DNA of 23,615 nucleotides from Leptospira sp. (GCA_027531445.1 JAPZRK010000117.1:1-23615); one strand, 5' to 3'. Positions 7,515-15,035 are shown, counted from the first letter of the stretch. Made by a program: numbers and translations. The notes: generated from the letters alone by a model not told the origin.

Positions 7515-8398
7515 ATCTCTTTTAGAATTTGTTTCGCCTGCATGATGGCATCACGAAAGAGATTTTGTGGTGCCATTTCTATTATGGCATACGCGTATTG
7601 TTGGATTCTACATTTCACCTTAAACTCGTTACCCGCACCCCTTCTCAGCGCATCCAACAACCGGTTCATCTCATTCACCCAAATTTTTGATTCGTGTTCG
7701 CTTGCAATCCGATCCGTTAGGAATATCCGAGTTTGCCAGGCTCGCACTGCCACATACTCACTTACTTCCTCTTCAGAAACGACGTTCCTTGCTTCGCTTA
7801 TCAATTGACGGAGTGGAGCATATTGTACCAATTCCACAGGAAACAAACCTGGATCATCCAAAAATGCACTTAAATACTGCTCCTTGCCTTCTCTTTCCCT
7901 GGAAGACATACAAAATGCTTCGGCAAGATAAAATTTAAGATGTGGGGACAAACGTGATGCCGGATCGGAAAATGGCAAAACTTCCAACGCGGTTTTATAA
8001 TCTCCAATTTTAATGAGACAGATGGCAAGTTCCGTAAGCGCATCTGTGTCAAGGGCGTTGGCTCCTTCCCATCCATATGCCAGCTTTAAATGATTGGAGG
8101 CTTCTTCGAGAATGCAACGTAAACAAGTAGAATAGGCGACAGTATGTTGGATGTTGCGTTTTTTTGCTTCTGATTCGAAGAGAGAAAAGTATTCTAAAAG
8201 TAACTTTCCTCGATCTTTTCCTTCCCTTGTCCGAAGGACCAGATCAAGGCGGTTGTCCCAGTAACTGGCAACAAAGTAACCACTGATAAAATCTAAATCC
8301 TCTGGGTCTTTATCCAGTAAAACAGAATATAATGATTTTGCCTTTTCGAATTCTCCTATGGAGAGAGAGTGAATGGCCTCATCTGATTTGTGGAACAT
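7511..8398 (-). CDS. TPR-like helical repeat protein of unknown function
   Basis: A 295-residue soluble protein with no signal peptide or membrane segment. It is mostly helical, and several stretches follow the TPR pattern: residues about 8-40 (SIGEFEKAKSLYSVLLDKDPED), about 115-150 (ALTELAICLIKIGDYKTALEVLPF) and about 155-190 (KFYLAEAFCMSSREREGKEQYLSAF). The later part is less regular. Such proteins are usually protein-interaction scaffolds; no partner is evident. An AGGAGGG sits directly after the stop of the upstream hpf gene, about 14 bases before this ATG, and a nearer AGGA touches the ATG, so the two are probably one operon. Its stop overlaps that of the convergent candidate anti-sigma gene. 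Confidence 0.85.
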   Translation of the reverse strand: MFHKSDEAIHSLSIGEFEKAKSLYSVLLDKDPEDLDFISGYFVASYWDNRLDLVLRTREGKDRGKLLLEYFSLFESEAKKRNIQHTVAYSTCLRCILEEASNHLKLAYGWEGANALDTDALTELAICLIKIGDYKTALEVLPFSDPASRLSPHLKFYLAEAFCMSSREREGKEQYLSAFLDDPGLFPVELVQYAPLRQLISEARNVVSEEEVSEYVAVRAWQTRIFLTDRIASEHESKIWVNEMNRLLDALRRGAGNEFKVKCRIQQYAYAIIEMAPQNLFRDAIMQAKQILKEI

Positions 8399-8418
8399 TC
8401 CTATAGAGGATCCCTCCT

Positions 8419-8706
8419 TTAGTGGTGACTTTTTTTATCGTGTGCTTTACTGACTTGGGATAAAATTTTATCTTCTAGTCCGTCAATACAAACGTAAATA
8501 TCCTTATTTTGGTTATGTGCGTTGAAATGATTTCCATCCGCGTTTAGATTGAGATTTGCATGAATCTCTCCATGAATACTTTCGAAAGAGACATCAGTAG
8601 AAATAACAGTTTGAACAAATTTCGTTATGCGTTCTAGCTTTTCATTGCTATATGTTTCAGCCGCCTCTGAACGATCTAAATGTTTCCAAGTGTACTTAAT
8701 TTTCAT
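8419..8706 (-). CDS. hpf: Short ribosome hibernation promoting factor (HPF/RaiA family)
   Basis: A 95-residue member of the HPF/YfiA (sigma-54 modulation) family, which binds the 30S decoding region and inactivates ribosomes during slow growth. The pattern is typical: KHLDRSEAAETYSNEKLERI near the N-terminus, a beta strand rich in alternating polar and hydrophobic residues, then DIYVCIDGLEDKILSQVSKAHDKK near the C-terminus. The length fits the short form, without the C-terminal dimerisation domain of long HPF that makes 100S ribosomes alone. AAGGA four bases before ATG supports the start. A TTGACT lies about 50 bases upstream as a possible -35, but no good -10 is seen. It is followed by the TPR-like gene and is divergent from the DUF4912/GH57 pair. 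Confidence 0.9.
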   Translation of the reverse strand: MKIKYTWKHLDRSEAAETYSNEKLERITKFVQTVISTDVSFESIHGEIHANLNLNADGNHFNAHNQNKDIYVCIDGLEDKILSQVSKAHDKKSHH

Positions 8707-8843
8707 AGTTTCCTTACTTTTGAGTTCCCACTTAGTCTGAAATAAAAAAAAATAGAGTCAAATAAAAAAGAATTGCTAGTGTCTAAATCTGTCCTAAAAA
8801 TCACTATGTATTTAAGTCGAAAAATACGAAGGATTTGATCTTT

Positions 8844-9536
8844 ATGGTCGATAGCGAATTAAACCAACAACCGGCGAAAAAGAAAACACCCGCTAAAAAA
8901 AAGGTGGCTGTTAAAAAAAAGGCAACACCTCATGCGGTTGATTCCTTCAAAGTTTTTGAAGACCCAACATTCTTAAAACCGGCACAATCTATGGATCGTG
9001 ATTTGGTAAAAATTCTAGCTAGGAATCCCTTCCAAGCTTATGTATTTTGGAAAGTCCATCCAGGGCATTTTGATCGAATCAGAAGAGAATTTGATGCAAC
9101 CAGCGAAGCAGACATCCAACTCAAATTAAAATTAGAATACTTCAACCAGAACGGGAAACAAGAAGAATCCTGGTATGATCTGGCCCCCATGACTAAATCG
9201 TATTTCTGTAATTTTTCAGCTCCCGTAAGTCGAATTCGAGCCTTTGTTTATGCCAACTACCATGGCAGACTCAGGTTATTTTTGGAGACTGCTGATGGAG
9301 ACCTTCCACCTGGCGTCGAATCTTTTCATCTGGATAAGGAATGGATACATCCCAAATGGATTGAATTCGGATGGGTCAAAGAAGACAAAAAAGGTCAATG
9401 GCATTTTACCGATAGTTACGACAGCCAAGGAAAGAGTTTTTTTGACGAAGAGCTTTTCTCTGCTGGTTTTGATGGCTCTTCCCGTACATCCTCACGTGCG
9501 AGTTCTCATTCATTTTCTAAGGATTTACTTAGATGA
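8844..9536 (+). CDS. DUF4912 domain protein with lysine-rich N-terminal tail
   Basis: A 230-residue protein. Residues about 10-30 form a lysine/alanine/proline tail with repeated AKKK-type blocks, similar in composition to histone H1 or AlgP tails. Residues about 50-175 look like a DUF4912 domain: a beta-rich stretch with RNPFQAYVFWKVHPGHF, a middle segment around SWYDLAPMTKSYFCNF and RIRAFVYANYHGRLRLF. DUF4912 has no established biochemical role but often sits beside GH57 glucan enzymes, and that is the case here. The C-terminus is serine-rich. The frame opens at TTG 8835, but ATG 8844 lies 11 bases after AAGG and fits better. It overlaps the GH57 gene by ATGA, so the two are probably co-translated. 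A carbohydrate-binding or accessory role in glucan metabolism is inference. Confidence 0.85.
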   Translation: MVDSELNQQPAKKKTPAKKKVAVKKKATPHAVDSFKVFEDPTFLKPAQSMDRDLVKILARNPFQAYVFWKVHPGHFDRIRREFDATSEADIQLKLKLEYFNQNGKQEESWYDLAPMTKSYFCNFSAPVSRIRAFVYANYHGRLRLFLETADGDLPPGVESFHLDKEWIHPKWIEFGWVKEDKKGQWHFTDSYDSQGKSFFDEELFSAGFDGSSRTSSRASSHSFSKDLLR

Positions 9537-11122
9537 ATCAAACCAAAGGCTATTTAGTCCTAATGCTTCACGCTCACTTGCCATTCGTTCGGCATCCGGG
9601 CTATACAAAGCCATTTATCGAGGAGAATTGGCTCAACGAAGCCATTCTAGAAACTTACATTCCTCTCATTCGTGTTTTTAAAAATTTAAAAGCGGAAGGT
9701 GTTCCATTCAAAATTACCATGTCCTTCACACCGACTCTTTCATCTATGTTAGTCGATGAATACTTGCAAGGTAGATTTAGAGAATACATATTAAATTTGA
9801 TTGCTCTTGCCAAAGAGGAAACCAAAAGAACCACATACGATCCGCATCTTAATTATTTATCGCATAAGTATCTTTCTCATTTTGAATCTACAAGAGATTT
9901 ATTTGAAGAAACAGGTGGGGATTTGACAAAACAGCTGATCCCTTTTATGGATTCCGGGAATTTGGAAATCATAACGAGTCCGGCCACACACGGATTTTTG
10001 CCTTTTTATGAATCTGAAAACAGCATCATTCGCTCCCAACTAAGAAATGGTAGACGGACATTTCGTCGCATCTGGGGAAGAGACCCTAAAGGGATTTGGC
10101 TTTCGGAATCCGGTTTTCATCCAGGCGTTGAAGATGCGTTAGATGCTGAAGGGTTCCGTTATTTTTTTGTTGATACTCATGGAGTAACTCATTCCACTCC
10201 TCGTCCCATGTATGGAGTTTATGCACCAGTTGAAGTGGGGCATGGAATATTTGCATTCGGTCGTGATCCCGAAAGCTCCCGCCAAGTATGGAGTGCAACG
10301 GATGGATATCCGGGTGACTTTCGTTATAGGGAATACTACCGCGATATTGGACATGATTTAGAATATGATTACGTTCATCCCTTCCTCAAGTCAAATGGCA
10401 TACGCATCAATACTGGTATAAAATACTACCGCATAACAGGCAAAGCATCTTATAAAGAATACTATCAGCCTGATTGGGCCATGGAAGCATGTGGGCATCA
10501 TGCGGAAGATTTTTTACGAAATCGAATGCGCCAAGCAGAATGGCTTTACTCACAAAACAAACAACCAGCAGTGATTGTATCCCCCTATGATGCGGAACTT
10601 TACGGCCATTGGTGGTATGAGGGTCCGCAGTTTATTGAGTTTCTTTTTAAAAAAATGCACTTCGACCAATCTGTTGTGAAACCAGCATTTCCTTTAGAAG
10701 TAACACGTCTTATCCCGAGAATACAGTCTGTCAAAATGAAAATGTCGAGTTGGGGAGAAGATGGATACGGGGACGTATGGTTGAACGGAACAAACGAGTG
10801 GATCTACGAACACATTTTCGCGTTATCTATCGAAATGCATCATAAAGCGCATCAATTCCGGGAAGAAAAAGATCCCCTCAAATTGCGCGTATTAAAACAG
10901 ATGGGAAGAGAATTACTTCTGTTGCAAAGTTCCGATTGGGCATTCATTATGAAAACAGGTACTATGGTGGATTATGCCGTTAGACGAACGAACGTCCATA
11001 CCAATGTCTTTATGTTTCTCAAAGAGATGTTAGACAACGGAACCATTGATGAAGAAAAGCTGACGTCCATCGAATCAGAAAATAATATCTTTCCCGACAT
11101 ACAGGTAAGCGACTTTTTATAA
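9533..11122 (+). CDS. GH57 family glucan enzyme, probable 1,4-alpha-glucan branching enzyme
   Basis: A 529-residue glycoside hydrolase of family 57, resembling the branching enzymes (EC 2.4.1.18) of Thermus and Thermococcus that add alpha-1,6 branches to glycogen-like glucans. The N-terminal HAHLPFVRHP (H13, H15) is the first family motif. GIWLSESGFHPG holds the likely nucleophile E192, and SPYDAELYGHWWYEGP holds the likely acid D353. SSWGEDGYGDVWLNGTNEWIY near 400-420 and the long helical C-terminus are typical of the branching subgroup. The usual WLPE around the nucleophile is WLSE here. The start overlaps the DUF4912 stop by ATGA, and the stop overlaps that of the convergent gene by six bases (TTATAA). 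Substrate and branching activity are inferred from family resemblance; a related alpha-amylase activity is possible. Confidence 0.9.
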   Translation: MNQTKGYLVLMLHAHLPFVRHPGYTKPFIEENWLNEAILETYIPLIRVFKNLKAEGVPFKITMSFTPTLSSMLVDEYLQGRFREYILNLIALAKEETKRTTYDPHLNYLSHKYLSHFESTRDLFEETGGDLTKQLIPFMDSGNLEIITSPATHGFLPFYESENSIIRSQLRNGRRTFRRIWGRDPKGIWLSESGFHPGVEDALDAEGFRYFFVDTHGVTHSTPRPMYGVYAPVEVGHGIFAFGRDPESSRQVWSATDGYPGDFRYREYYRDIGHDLEYDYVHPFLKSNGIRINTGIKYYRITGKASYKEYYQPDWAMEACGHHAEDFLRNRMRQAEWLYSQNKQPAVIVSPYDAELYGHWWYEGPQFIEFLFKKMHFDQSVVKPAFPLEVTRLIPRIQSVKMKMSSWGEDGYGDVWLNGTNEWIYEHIFALSIEMHHKAHQFREEKDPLKLRVLKQMGRELLLLQSSDWAFIMKTGTMVDYAVRRTNVHTNVFMFLKEMLDNGTIDEEKLTSIESENNIFPDIQVSDFL

Positions 11123-12190
11123 ATTGATTGGGATATAAAGTGCTGTTTCAAAATTACGCAACTGAACATCAAAATTGTTTTGTATATAATCAATGACTGT
11201 TACGCCCACCCGCCAATTGACAACACCAAACGGAACTTCCCAAAATACAAAGTAAGACCGAGCAAACTGAGAAGAGGTATTGACTCTTCCTTTTAATAAA
11301 CTACTTACAGCATACAATTCAATAGGAGAATATTGTCCTCCCGTAAGTGAGTTAAAAAAGAAAACTGAAATCGGATCGAGGGATTTTGGTGTCACCTCAC
11401 CTTGAGAAATGGAATAGATCCCAAGTGTTTCAAGATTATTTCCTTTCGAAAGCTGGCTAAGTAAATAGGCACGAATGGGATCCCCATCGATATTGCCCGA
11501 ACTCAGCAACGAATAGTTTCCTAGCGCTGTCAGTCGATCTTCTTCAGTGCGACCACCTGAAAAATAGACTAACGTATTATTTTGAAGCGATTGGCCATTG
11601 TTAAAATCACTTGTCCCTTTGATCTGTAACCTTGAGATACCATATCCAAAACCGATGCGGTATCTATCATTACCCTTTGCGCCGTAGTAGAGCACTGGAA
11701 GAAACATAGAGTAAGATCCTTTTGTTTGAGTGCCGATGCTTGCGGTATAGGAACTACCTTTTTCGGAATCTTCGGGTGTTGCAGCGAATTCGGAACGTTT
11801 TAACACTTGGCTACTCATTTGAAATTCACCATTTTTATTGAATAAAAACAAACCCCAAGATTCACCGAATTGCCACTCAGGCGATTTAACATCAAAAAAG
11901 AATCGAAGATTTTTACCTATGCTAGTATCATTGGTCATAATCGCCTTGCTTCCATAAGGTGATGTGATTGTAAGATTATTTGTTGTGATTTGCAAACCTG
12001 GATAGATGGTAAAAAATCGAGGTCCACTTTCTTTTTTAACTTGAGGAGCGGGGGAAACCTTTTCTTCTTTTGGCGTAATATCGATACTTTCTGATGGTCT
12101 CTCTCTCGGGAGTTCTTGTGCAAACATTGGGTGGCAAAGATGGCCAAGGATTAGGAGTATATATGTATATTTGAAATTCAAAATTCTCAT
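11117..12190 (-). CDS. Exported protein, probable outer-membrane beta-barrel
   Basis: A 357-residue protein with a signal peptide (about residues 1-24, ending HPMFA before QELP), then a proline/glutamate/lysine-rich linker to about residue 52. The remaining 300 residues alternate hydrophobic and polar residues, with many aromatic, Gly, Ser and Asn positions, as in a beta-barrel (for example LPVLYYGAKGNDRYRIGFGYGI and the final strand NFETALYIPINL). I do not recognise a named family; it looks like a Leptospira-specific surface or outer-membrane protein. It has no lipobox. No good ribosome binding site precedes ATG at 12190, but a plausible promoter with an overlapping inverted repeat lies just upstream. 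The stop overlaps the stop of the convergent GH57 gene. It appears to be transcribed alone. Confidence 0.82.
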   Translation of the reverse strand: MRILNFKYTYILLILGHLCHPMFAQELPRERPSESIDITPKEEKVSPAPQVKKESGPRFFTIYPGLQITTNNLTITSPYGSKAIMTNDTSIGKNLRFFFDVKSPEWQFGESWGLFLFNKNGEFQMSSQVLKRSEFAATPEDSEKGSSYTASIGTQTKGSYSMFLPVLYYGAKGNDRYRIGFGYGISRLQIKGTSDFNNGQSLQNNTLVYFSGGRTEEDRLTALGNYSLLSSGNIDGDPIRAYLLSQLSKGNNLETLGIYSISQGEVTPKSLDPISVFFFNSLTGGQYSPIELYAVSSLLKGRVNTSSQFARSYFVFWEVPFGVVNWRVGVTVIDYIQNNFDVQLRNFETALYIPINL

Positions 12191-12208
12191 AAAATAATGT
12201 CAGCTAAC

Positions 12209-12238
12209 CTTGTATAAAATATTTTACAAGTTTGTGAA
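12209..12238 (-). promoter_or_regulatory. Candidate promoter with overlapping inverted repeat upstream of the exported protein gene
   Basis: On the minus strand, TTCACA (12238-12233) and TATACA (12216-12211) are 16 bases apart, a fair sigma-70-type pair. CTTGTA (12209-12214) and TACAAG (12225-12230) form a 6-bp inverted repeat around an AT-rich core, so a dimeric repressor would cover the -10 and spacer. Transcription would start about 13 bases before the ATG, which fits the missing ribosome binding site and a nearly leaderless message. The rest of 12191-12369 shows no gene; only a short CCCTTCGGG hairpin stands out, near 12310. The operator role is inference. Confidence 0.4.
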
Positions 12239-12369
12239 TTTGGCTTCTTTTTGCAAATGCTTCTCAAGTTAAAGGCAGAATAAGTTACTAATTTCGAGGA
12301 ATCAAAGCTCCCTTCGGGTCATCGTCTTATATAAATTATTAGAAAAAAATACATTGATCCTTATAAAAG

Positions 12370-12597
12370 TTAAGAATAAAGTTTGCCTACACAGATTCCG
12401 CAAATCTCTGCTCCAGCATTGGCACTTTTGGCTACTATCGTACGCATCTTACTTGCATCCATAGGTAGCGAAGATTTTTCTAAAGTAGCCTTTGATTCGT
12501 CGAACTTACATAAAAAGTTGCCAGTTTTATTTACTTCTACTAAAATATGAGCCGAGTCTATGTTTTGAAATCTCTTCATTGTATATGTTGTTTTCAT
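12370..12597 (-). CDS. Small hypothetical protein with a C-terminal CGIC motif
   Basis: A 75-residue protein that I do not recognise. It has no signal peptide or membrane helix. A basic N-terminus (MKTTYTMKRFQ) is followed by a short segment with one cysteine (FLCKFDES), a lysine/serine-rich middle and a C-terminal CGICVGKLYS near residues 66-75. The CxxC could bind metal or act in redox chemistry, but a single pair plus one cysteine is weak evidence. Translation is supported by AAGGA 11 bases before ATG at 12597. It is divergent from the LpxH-like gene with 149 bases between, in which I see no further gene. Confidence 0.65.
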   Translation of the reverse strand: MKTTYTMKRFQNIDSAHILVEVNKTGNFLCKFDESKATLEKSSLPMDASKMRTIVAKSANAGAEICGICVGKLYS

Positions 12598-12746
12598 TTG
12601 GTTTCTAATCCTTCAATTTCTTAGATTCAAATCAACGCTTTCATTTCATATCAAGAAATTCCTAGTTTATAAATTTTGAAAACCTTGCTAGTTTGGAAAA
12701 AGAATGGGAATGACATTTTTACCGTCTGGAAAACAATATTATTAGA

Positions 12747-13514
12747 ATGAAAAAGATCAAATTCAAATCGATTTTTATTTCGGATATTCATCTGGGAACA
12801 AAACACTGTAAAGCATCACTTTTACTTGATCTTTTTAAAAAAGTTAAATTTGAAAATTTGTTCCTCATAGGAGATATCGTAGACCTGTGGGCTTTAAATT
12901 CTCATTGGTATTGGGATAGAGATCACGGAAAGGTAATTGAGAAGTTTTTAAAATATAGCAGAAAGCGAAACGTTAAGTACATCTTAGGAAACCATGATAT
13001 GTTATTCCGCAATCTACTCATCAGAAATTCATTTCAATTTGGCGAAATTCCTCTTTCTGATCATTTGATTTATCAATCGATCAAAGGAAAAAGATTACTG
13101 CTCATACATGGAGATCAGTTTGATGGATTCATGCGTAACCTAGGTTGGCTCTACCATCTCGGTGATAAAACATATGACTTCGTTGTCTTTTTTAACACAA
13201 TTTTGAATAACCTTAGAAAGTTATTTGGTAAAGAGTATTGGTCGCTTGCTGGGTATTTGAAATCAAAAGTAAAAACAGTTTTAGCTAATGTTACAAAATT
13301 TGAAACGATTCTTTTGACATACGCTAAAGATCACAACGTTGATGGCGTGATTTGTGGCCACACACATTCACCTAGCATGAAACAAATGGATGGTTGCATC
13401 TACATGAATGATGGTGATTGGGTAGATAGTTGTACATTTATCGCTGAATCATTGGATGGAGATTTTTATCTTTTTGATTTTAAAATGAATGAAATGGCTC
13501 GGATTTCCCTATGA
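12747..13514 (+). CDS. Metallophosphoesterase of the LpxH-like (COG2908) family
   Basis: A 255-residue calcineurin-like phosphoesterase with the full two-metal motif set: SDIHLG (D13, H15), GDIVDLW (D43), GNHD (N82, H83), HGDQFD (H121) and GHTH (H205, H207). Between HGD and GHTH is a helical stretch (about residues 130-185, DKTYDFVVFFNTILNNLRKLFG onward), as in the cytosolic, membrane-associated COG2908 family. The closest named relatives are UDP-2,3-diacylglucosamine hydrolases (LpxH, lipid A synthesis) and longer paralogues of unknown substrate; this sequence looks more like the latter group, so I give no gene symbol. No strong ribosome binding site precedes ATG at 12747, but an in-frame stop just upstream rules out a longer protein. 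It stands alone, with no neighbour of lipid A synthesis. Confidence 0.9.
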   Translation: MKKIKFKSIFISDIHLGTKHCKASLLLDLFKKVKFENLFLIGDIVDLWALNSHWYWDRDHGKVIEKFLKYSRKRNVKYILGNHDMLFRNLLIRNSFQFGEIPLSDHLIYQSIKGKRLLLIHGDQFDGFMRNLGWLYHLGDKTYDFVVFFNTILNNLRKLFGKEYWSLAGYLKSKVKTVLANVTKFETILLTYAKDHNVDGVICGHTHSPSMKQMDGCIYMNDGDWVDSCTFIAESLDGDFYLFDFKMNEMARISL

Positions 13515-13517
13515 TGG

Positions 13518-13538
13518 TCTGGAATCATTAGCTCCAGA
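13518..13538 (+). terminator. Weak hairpin after the metallophosphoesterase gene
   Basis: TCTGGA and TCCAGA form a perfect 6-bp stem with a nine-base loop, starting four bases after the stop. The following sequence is only moderately T-rich and contains a second perfect 12-base palindrome, GTATAATTATAC (13546-13557). It could end transcription, but there is no clean T-run, so this is tentative. Confidence 0.3.
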
Positions 13539-13627
13539 TGTATTTGTATAATTATACGATGACAGAAACCAATCTTTTGTAGTTCTTAAAAACAAACTTT
13601 AGAAATTAGAATGAATCTAAAAAGTGG

Positions 13628-13655
13628 TTGCCACCTTGAGATTTGGCTTTAATAT
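13628..13655 (+). promoter_or_regulatory. Candidate sigma-70 promoter for the small lipoprotein gene
   Basis: TTGCCA (13628-13633) and TAATAT (13650-13655) are 16 bases apart. The -35 differs from TTGACA at one base, and the -10 matches TATAAT at four of six positions. It lies 30 bases before the start codon of the lipoprotein gene, with an AGGAGGA between. Confidence 0.5.
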
Positions 13656-13685
13656 GGGAAAAAAGCGTCGGTCAGGAGGATTTTT

Positions 13686-13892
13686 ATGAAATGTTTATTT
13701 CGGTTTCCTGTGGTCTTTGCACTTTCTTTATTTGCTCTCAATTTTGTGGTATGTAGTTTGACCTTGCATGAGACCAAAGAAGCACCTTTCCGTCTCGGTG
13801 AATCAATCATTCGTTATGGGGAAGAAATGGAGAGAACAGAAAAAGACCTCCAAGTCCTAGATCGAAAGAACGTTCGTCCAAATATCCTGTAG
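13686..13892 (+). CDS. Small putative lipoprotein
   Basis: A 68-residue protein. The N-terminus is a typical lipoprotein signal: MKCLFRF, then a hydrophobic run (PVVFALSLFALNFVV) to C23 followed by S. The box FVVC is relaxed but acceptable for spirochaetes. The mature part of about 45 residues is charged and probably helical (RLGESIIRYGEEMERTEKDL), with no known domain. The strong AGGAGGA six bases before ATG and a good upstream promoter suggest an independently and perhaps highly expressed gene. The gap to the convergent membrane protein gene is 33 bases. Function unknown. Confidence 0.78.
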   Translation: MKCLFRFPVVFALSLFALNFVVCSLTLHETKEAPFRLGESIIRYGEEMERTEKDLQVLDRKNVRPNIL

Positions 13893-13925
13893 TTCACCTG
13901 ATTGCTGGTATGCGGTTATTTTGAA

Positions 13926-14321
13926 CTAATCCTTTTCCTTACCTGAGAGTTTCCATTCGAGACCTGCTAGGCTCAGTACTACAATCTTTTCTGAAATAAA
14001 ATACAAATATCCGAACATTCTCAAATGTTCCCAATGTTTGATCATGAAGGACAATGACACAAAAACGTAAATCGTATTGAGTATTGCAATGATTCTCAAA
14101 AAAATCTTCCAACGGGTCATATTGATTGCTGAGCAGGAAAGCGAGTAGATCGCAAGGGACAGCGCAATGCTTCCTAAAATATAAACACTTTCTTTCGGCA
14201 TTCCAAAAAATGATTCAAATGGTGCGACCAAAAACATCAATACGGAAAATGAAAAAAAGGCACCGATGCCATCGATCAAAAAGTAAAGTCTTGGGTGTTT
14301 GATAAAGGTCATGTTTTGCAT
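13926..14321 (-). CDS. Small four-helix integral membrane protein of unknown function
   Basis: A 131-residue protein with four hydrophobic segments at about residues 12-34, 45-65, 72-92 and 101-118, joined by short loops. The first helix starts after a basic N-terminus (FIKHPRLY), and the C-terminus is charged (KLSGKEKD). I see no conserved enzyme motif and cannot name the family; the pattern fits small inner-membrane proteins common in Leptospira genomes. GGAAG six bases before ATG at 14321 supports the start. It stands alone, convergent with the small lipoprotein and divergent from the 56-residue ORF. Confidence 0.78.
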   Translation of the reverse strand: MQNMTFIKHPRLYFLIDGIGAFFSFSVLMFLVAPFESFFGMPKESVYILGSIALSLAIYSLSCSAINMTRWKIFLRIIAILNTIYVFVSLSFMIKHWEHLRMFGYLYFISEKIVVLSLAGLEWKLSGKEKD

Positions 14322-14399
14322 TTTGTGCTTCCAATTTATGTGTCAATCATTTAACTTATAGATGGAGAAGTGATCAAATCACAATTTTAAAAAACACAA

Positions 14400-14570
14400 A
14401 TGAATATAAATGTCCAAGCTGATACAAAAACCTTTTCGATTACAGAGATGAACTTTAGTGATATCAAAACAATACGGGATGCATGCAAACTTTATGCAAA
14501 AAATGGCTCTGCGTCTGCTGGTAAACTCCTAGAACAAATCGAAAAAGCACTCGAAAATGCTGTCATTTAG
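14400..14570 (+). CDS. Small ORF, 56 residues, hypothetical
   Basis: An uninterrupted 56-codon frame from ATG at 14400 to TAG at 14570. The product (MNINVQADTKTFSITEMN at the start, then DIKTIRDACKLYAKNG and AGKLLEQIEKALENAV) looks like a genuine small protein: a beta-like N-terminus and two amphipathic helices, with balanced charge and no rare-residue bias. No good ribosome binding site is seen (a GGAG lies about 25 bases upstream), so coding status rests on protein-like composition. It ends 12 bases before the stop of the convergent SET gene. Function unknown. Confidence 0.55.
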   Translation: MNINVQADTKTFSITEMNFSDIKTIRDACKLYAKNGSASAGKLLEQIEKALENAVI

Positions 14571-14582
14571 TGGTAAATCTGC

Positions 14583-15035
14583 TTATTTGGGCTTAAAATC
14601 TACATTATCCCAATAGTCCTTTCCATAATCAAAAAAGATTTCCTTTCCTTCTGGTATCGTTTTCAAAACCTTAAATCTTGCCGTTTTCCATCTGACGGAG
14701 GTTACGAGTTCTGCATTGGGTTTATCGGAATGGTTGATATAGCGGGTGTAATTTGATTCTTTACCTTCGCCATAGATCCACCAGTCTTTACATATCCAAA
14801 GTAGATATTTTGAGTCGATATATTTTGGTGATTCAGCATCATCATCGGTGATGATTTTACCCATGTAATATCCAACAGTATCCCCTTTGTATAATGTCTG
14901 TTTTGTGAAAAGCCCCATTCCAATTCCGGGAACTGAGGAAGCTTTGACAATAAAATCTTTTTCAGTATAGATGATGGGCTTTCTTTTGCGAGCCGTTGTC
15001 TTTTTCTTTTTTGGAATCACTTTCTTCTTTTTCAT
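14583..15035 (-). CDS. Small SET-domain protein, putative lysine methyltransferase
   Basis: A 150-residue SET-domain protein; the family transfers methyl groups from S-adenosylmethionine to lysine side chains. Visible motifs are VPGIGMGLFTKQTLYKGDTV (about 35-54), TRYINHSDKPNAEL (97-110, with the N101-H102-S103 core that forms part of the knot) and EGKEIFFDYGKDYW (129-142, with the likely catalytic Y137). There are no pre- or post-SET cysteine clusters, so it is a minimal bacterial form. Residues 1-20 are almost all Lys, Arg, Pro and Thr, a histone-like tail that might bind nucleic acid or be a self-substrate; this is speculation. No good ribosome binding site precedes ATG at 15035, so the start is less certain. 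It stands divergent from the ribH operon. Confidence 0.85.
   Translation of the reverse strand: MKKKKVIPKKKKTTARKRKPIIYTEKDFIVKASSVPGIGMGLFTKQTLYKGDTVGYYMGKIITDDDAESPKYIDSKYLLWICKDWWIYGEGKESNYTRYINHSDKPNAELVTSVRWKTARFKVLKTIPEGKEIFFDYGKDYWDNVDFKPK

Noticed and set aside
9244..9681. A 145-codon frame across the DUF4912/GH57 junction
   Set aside because: It overlaps two well-supported genes in a different frame and has no family resemblance.
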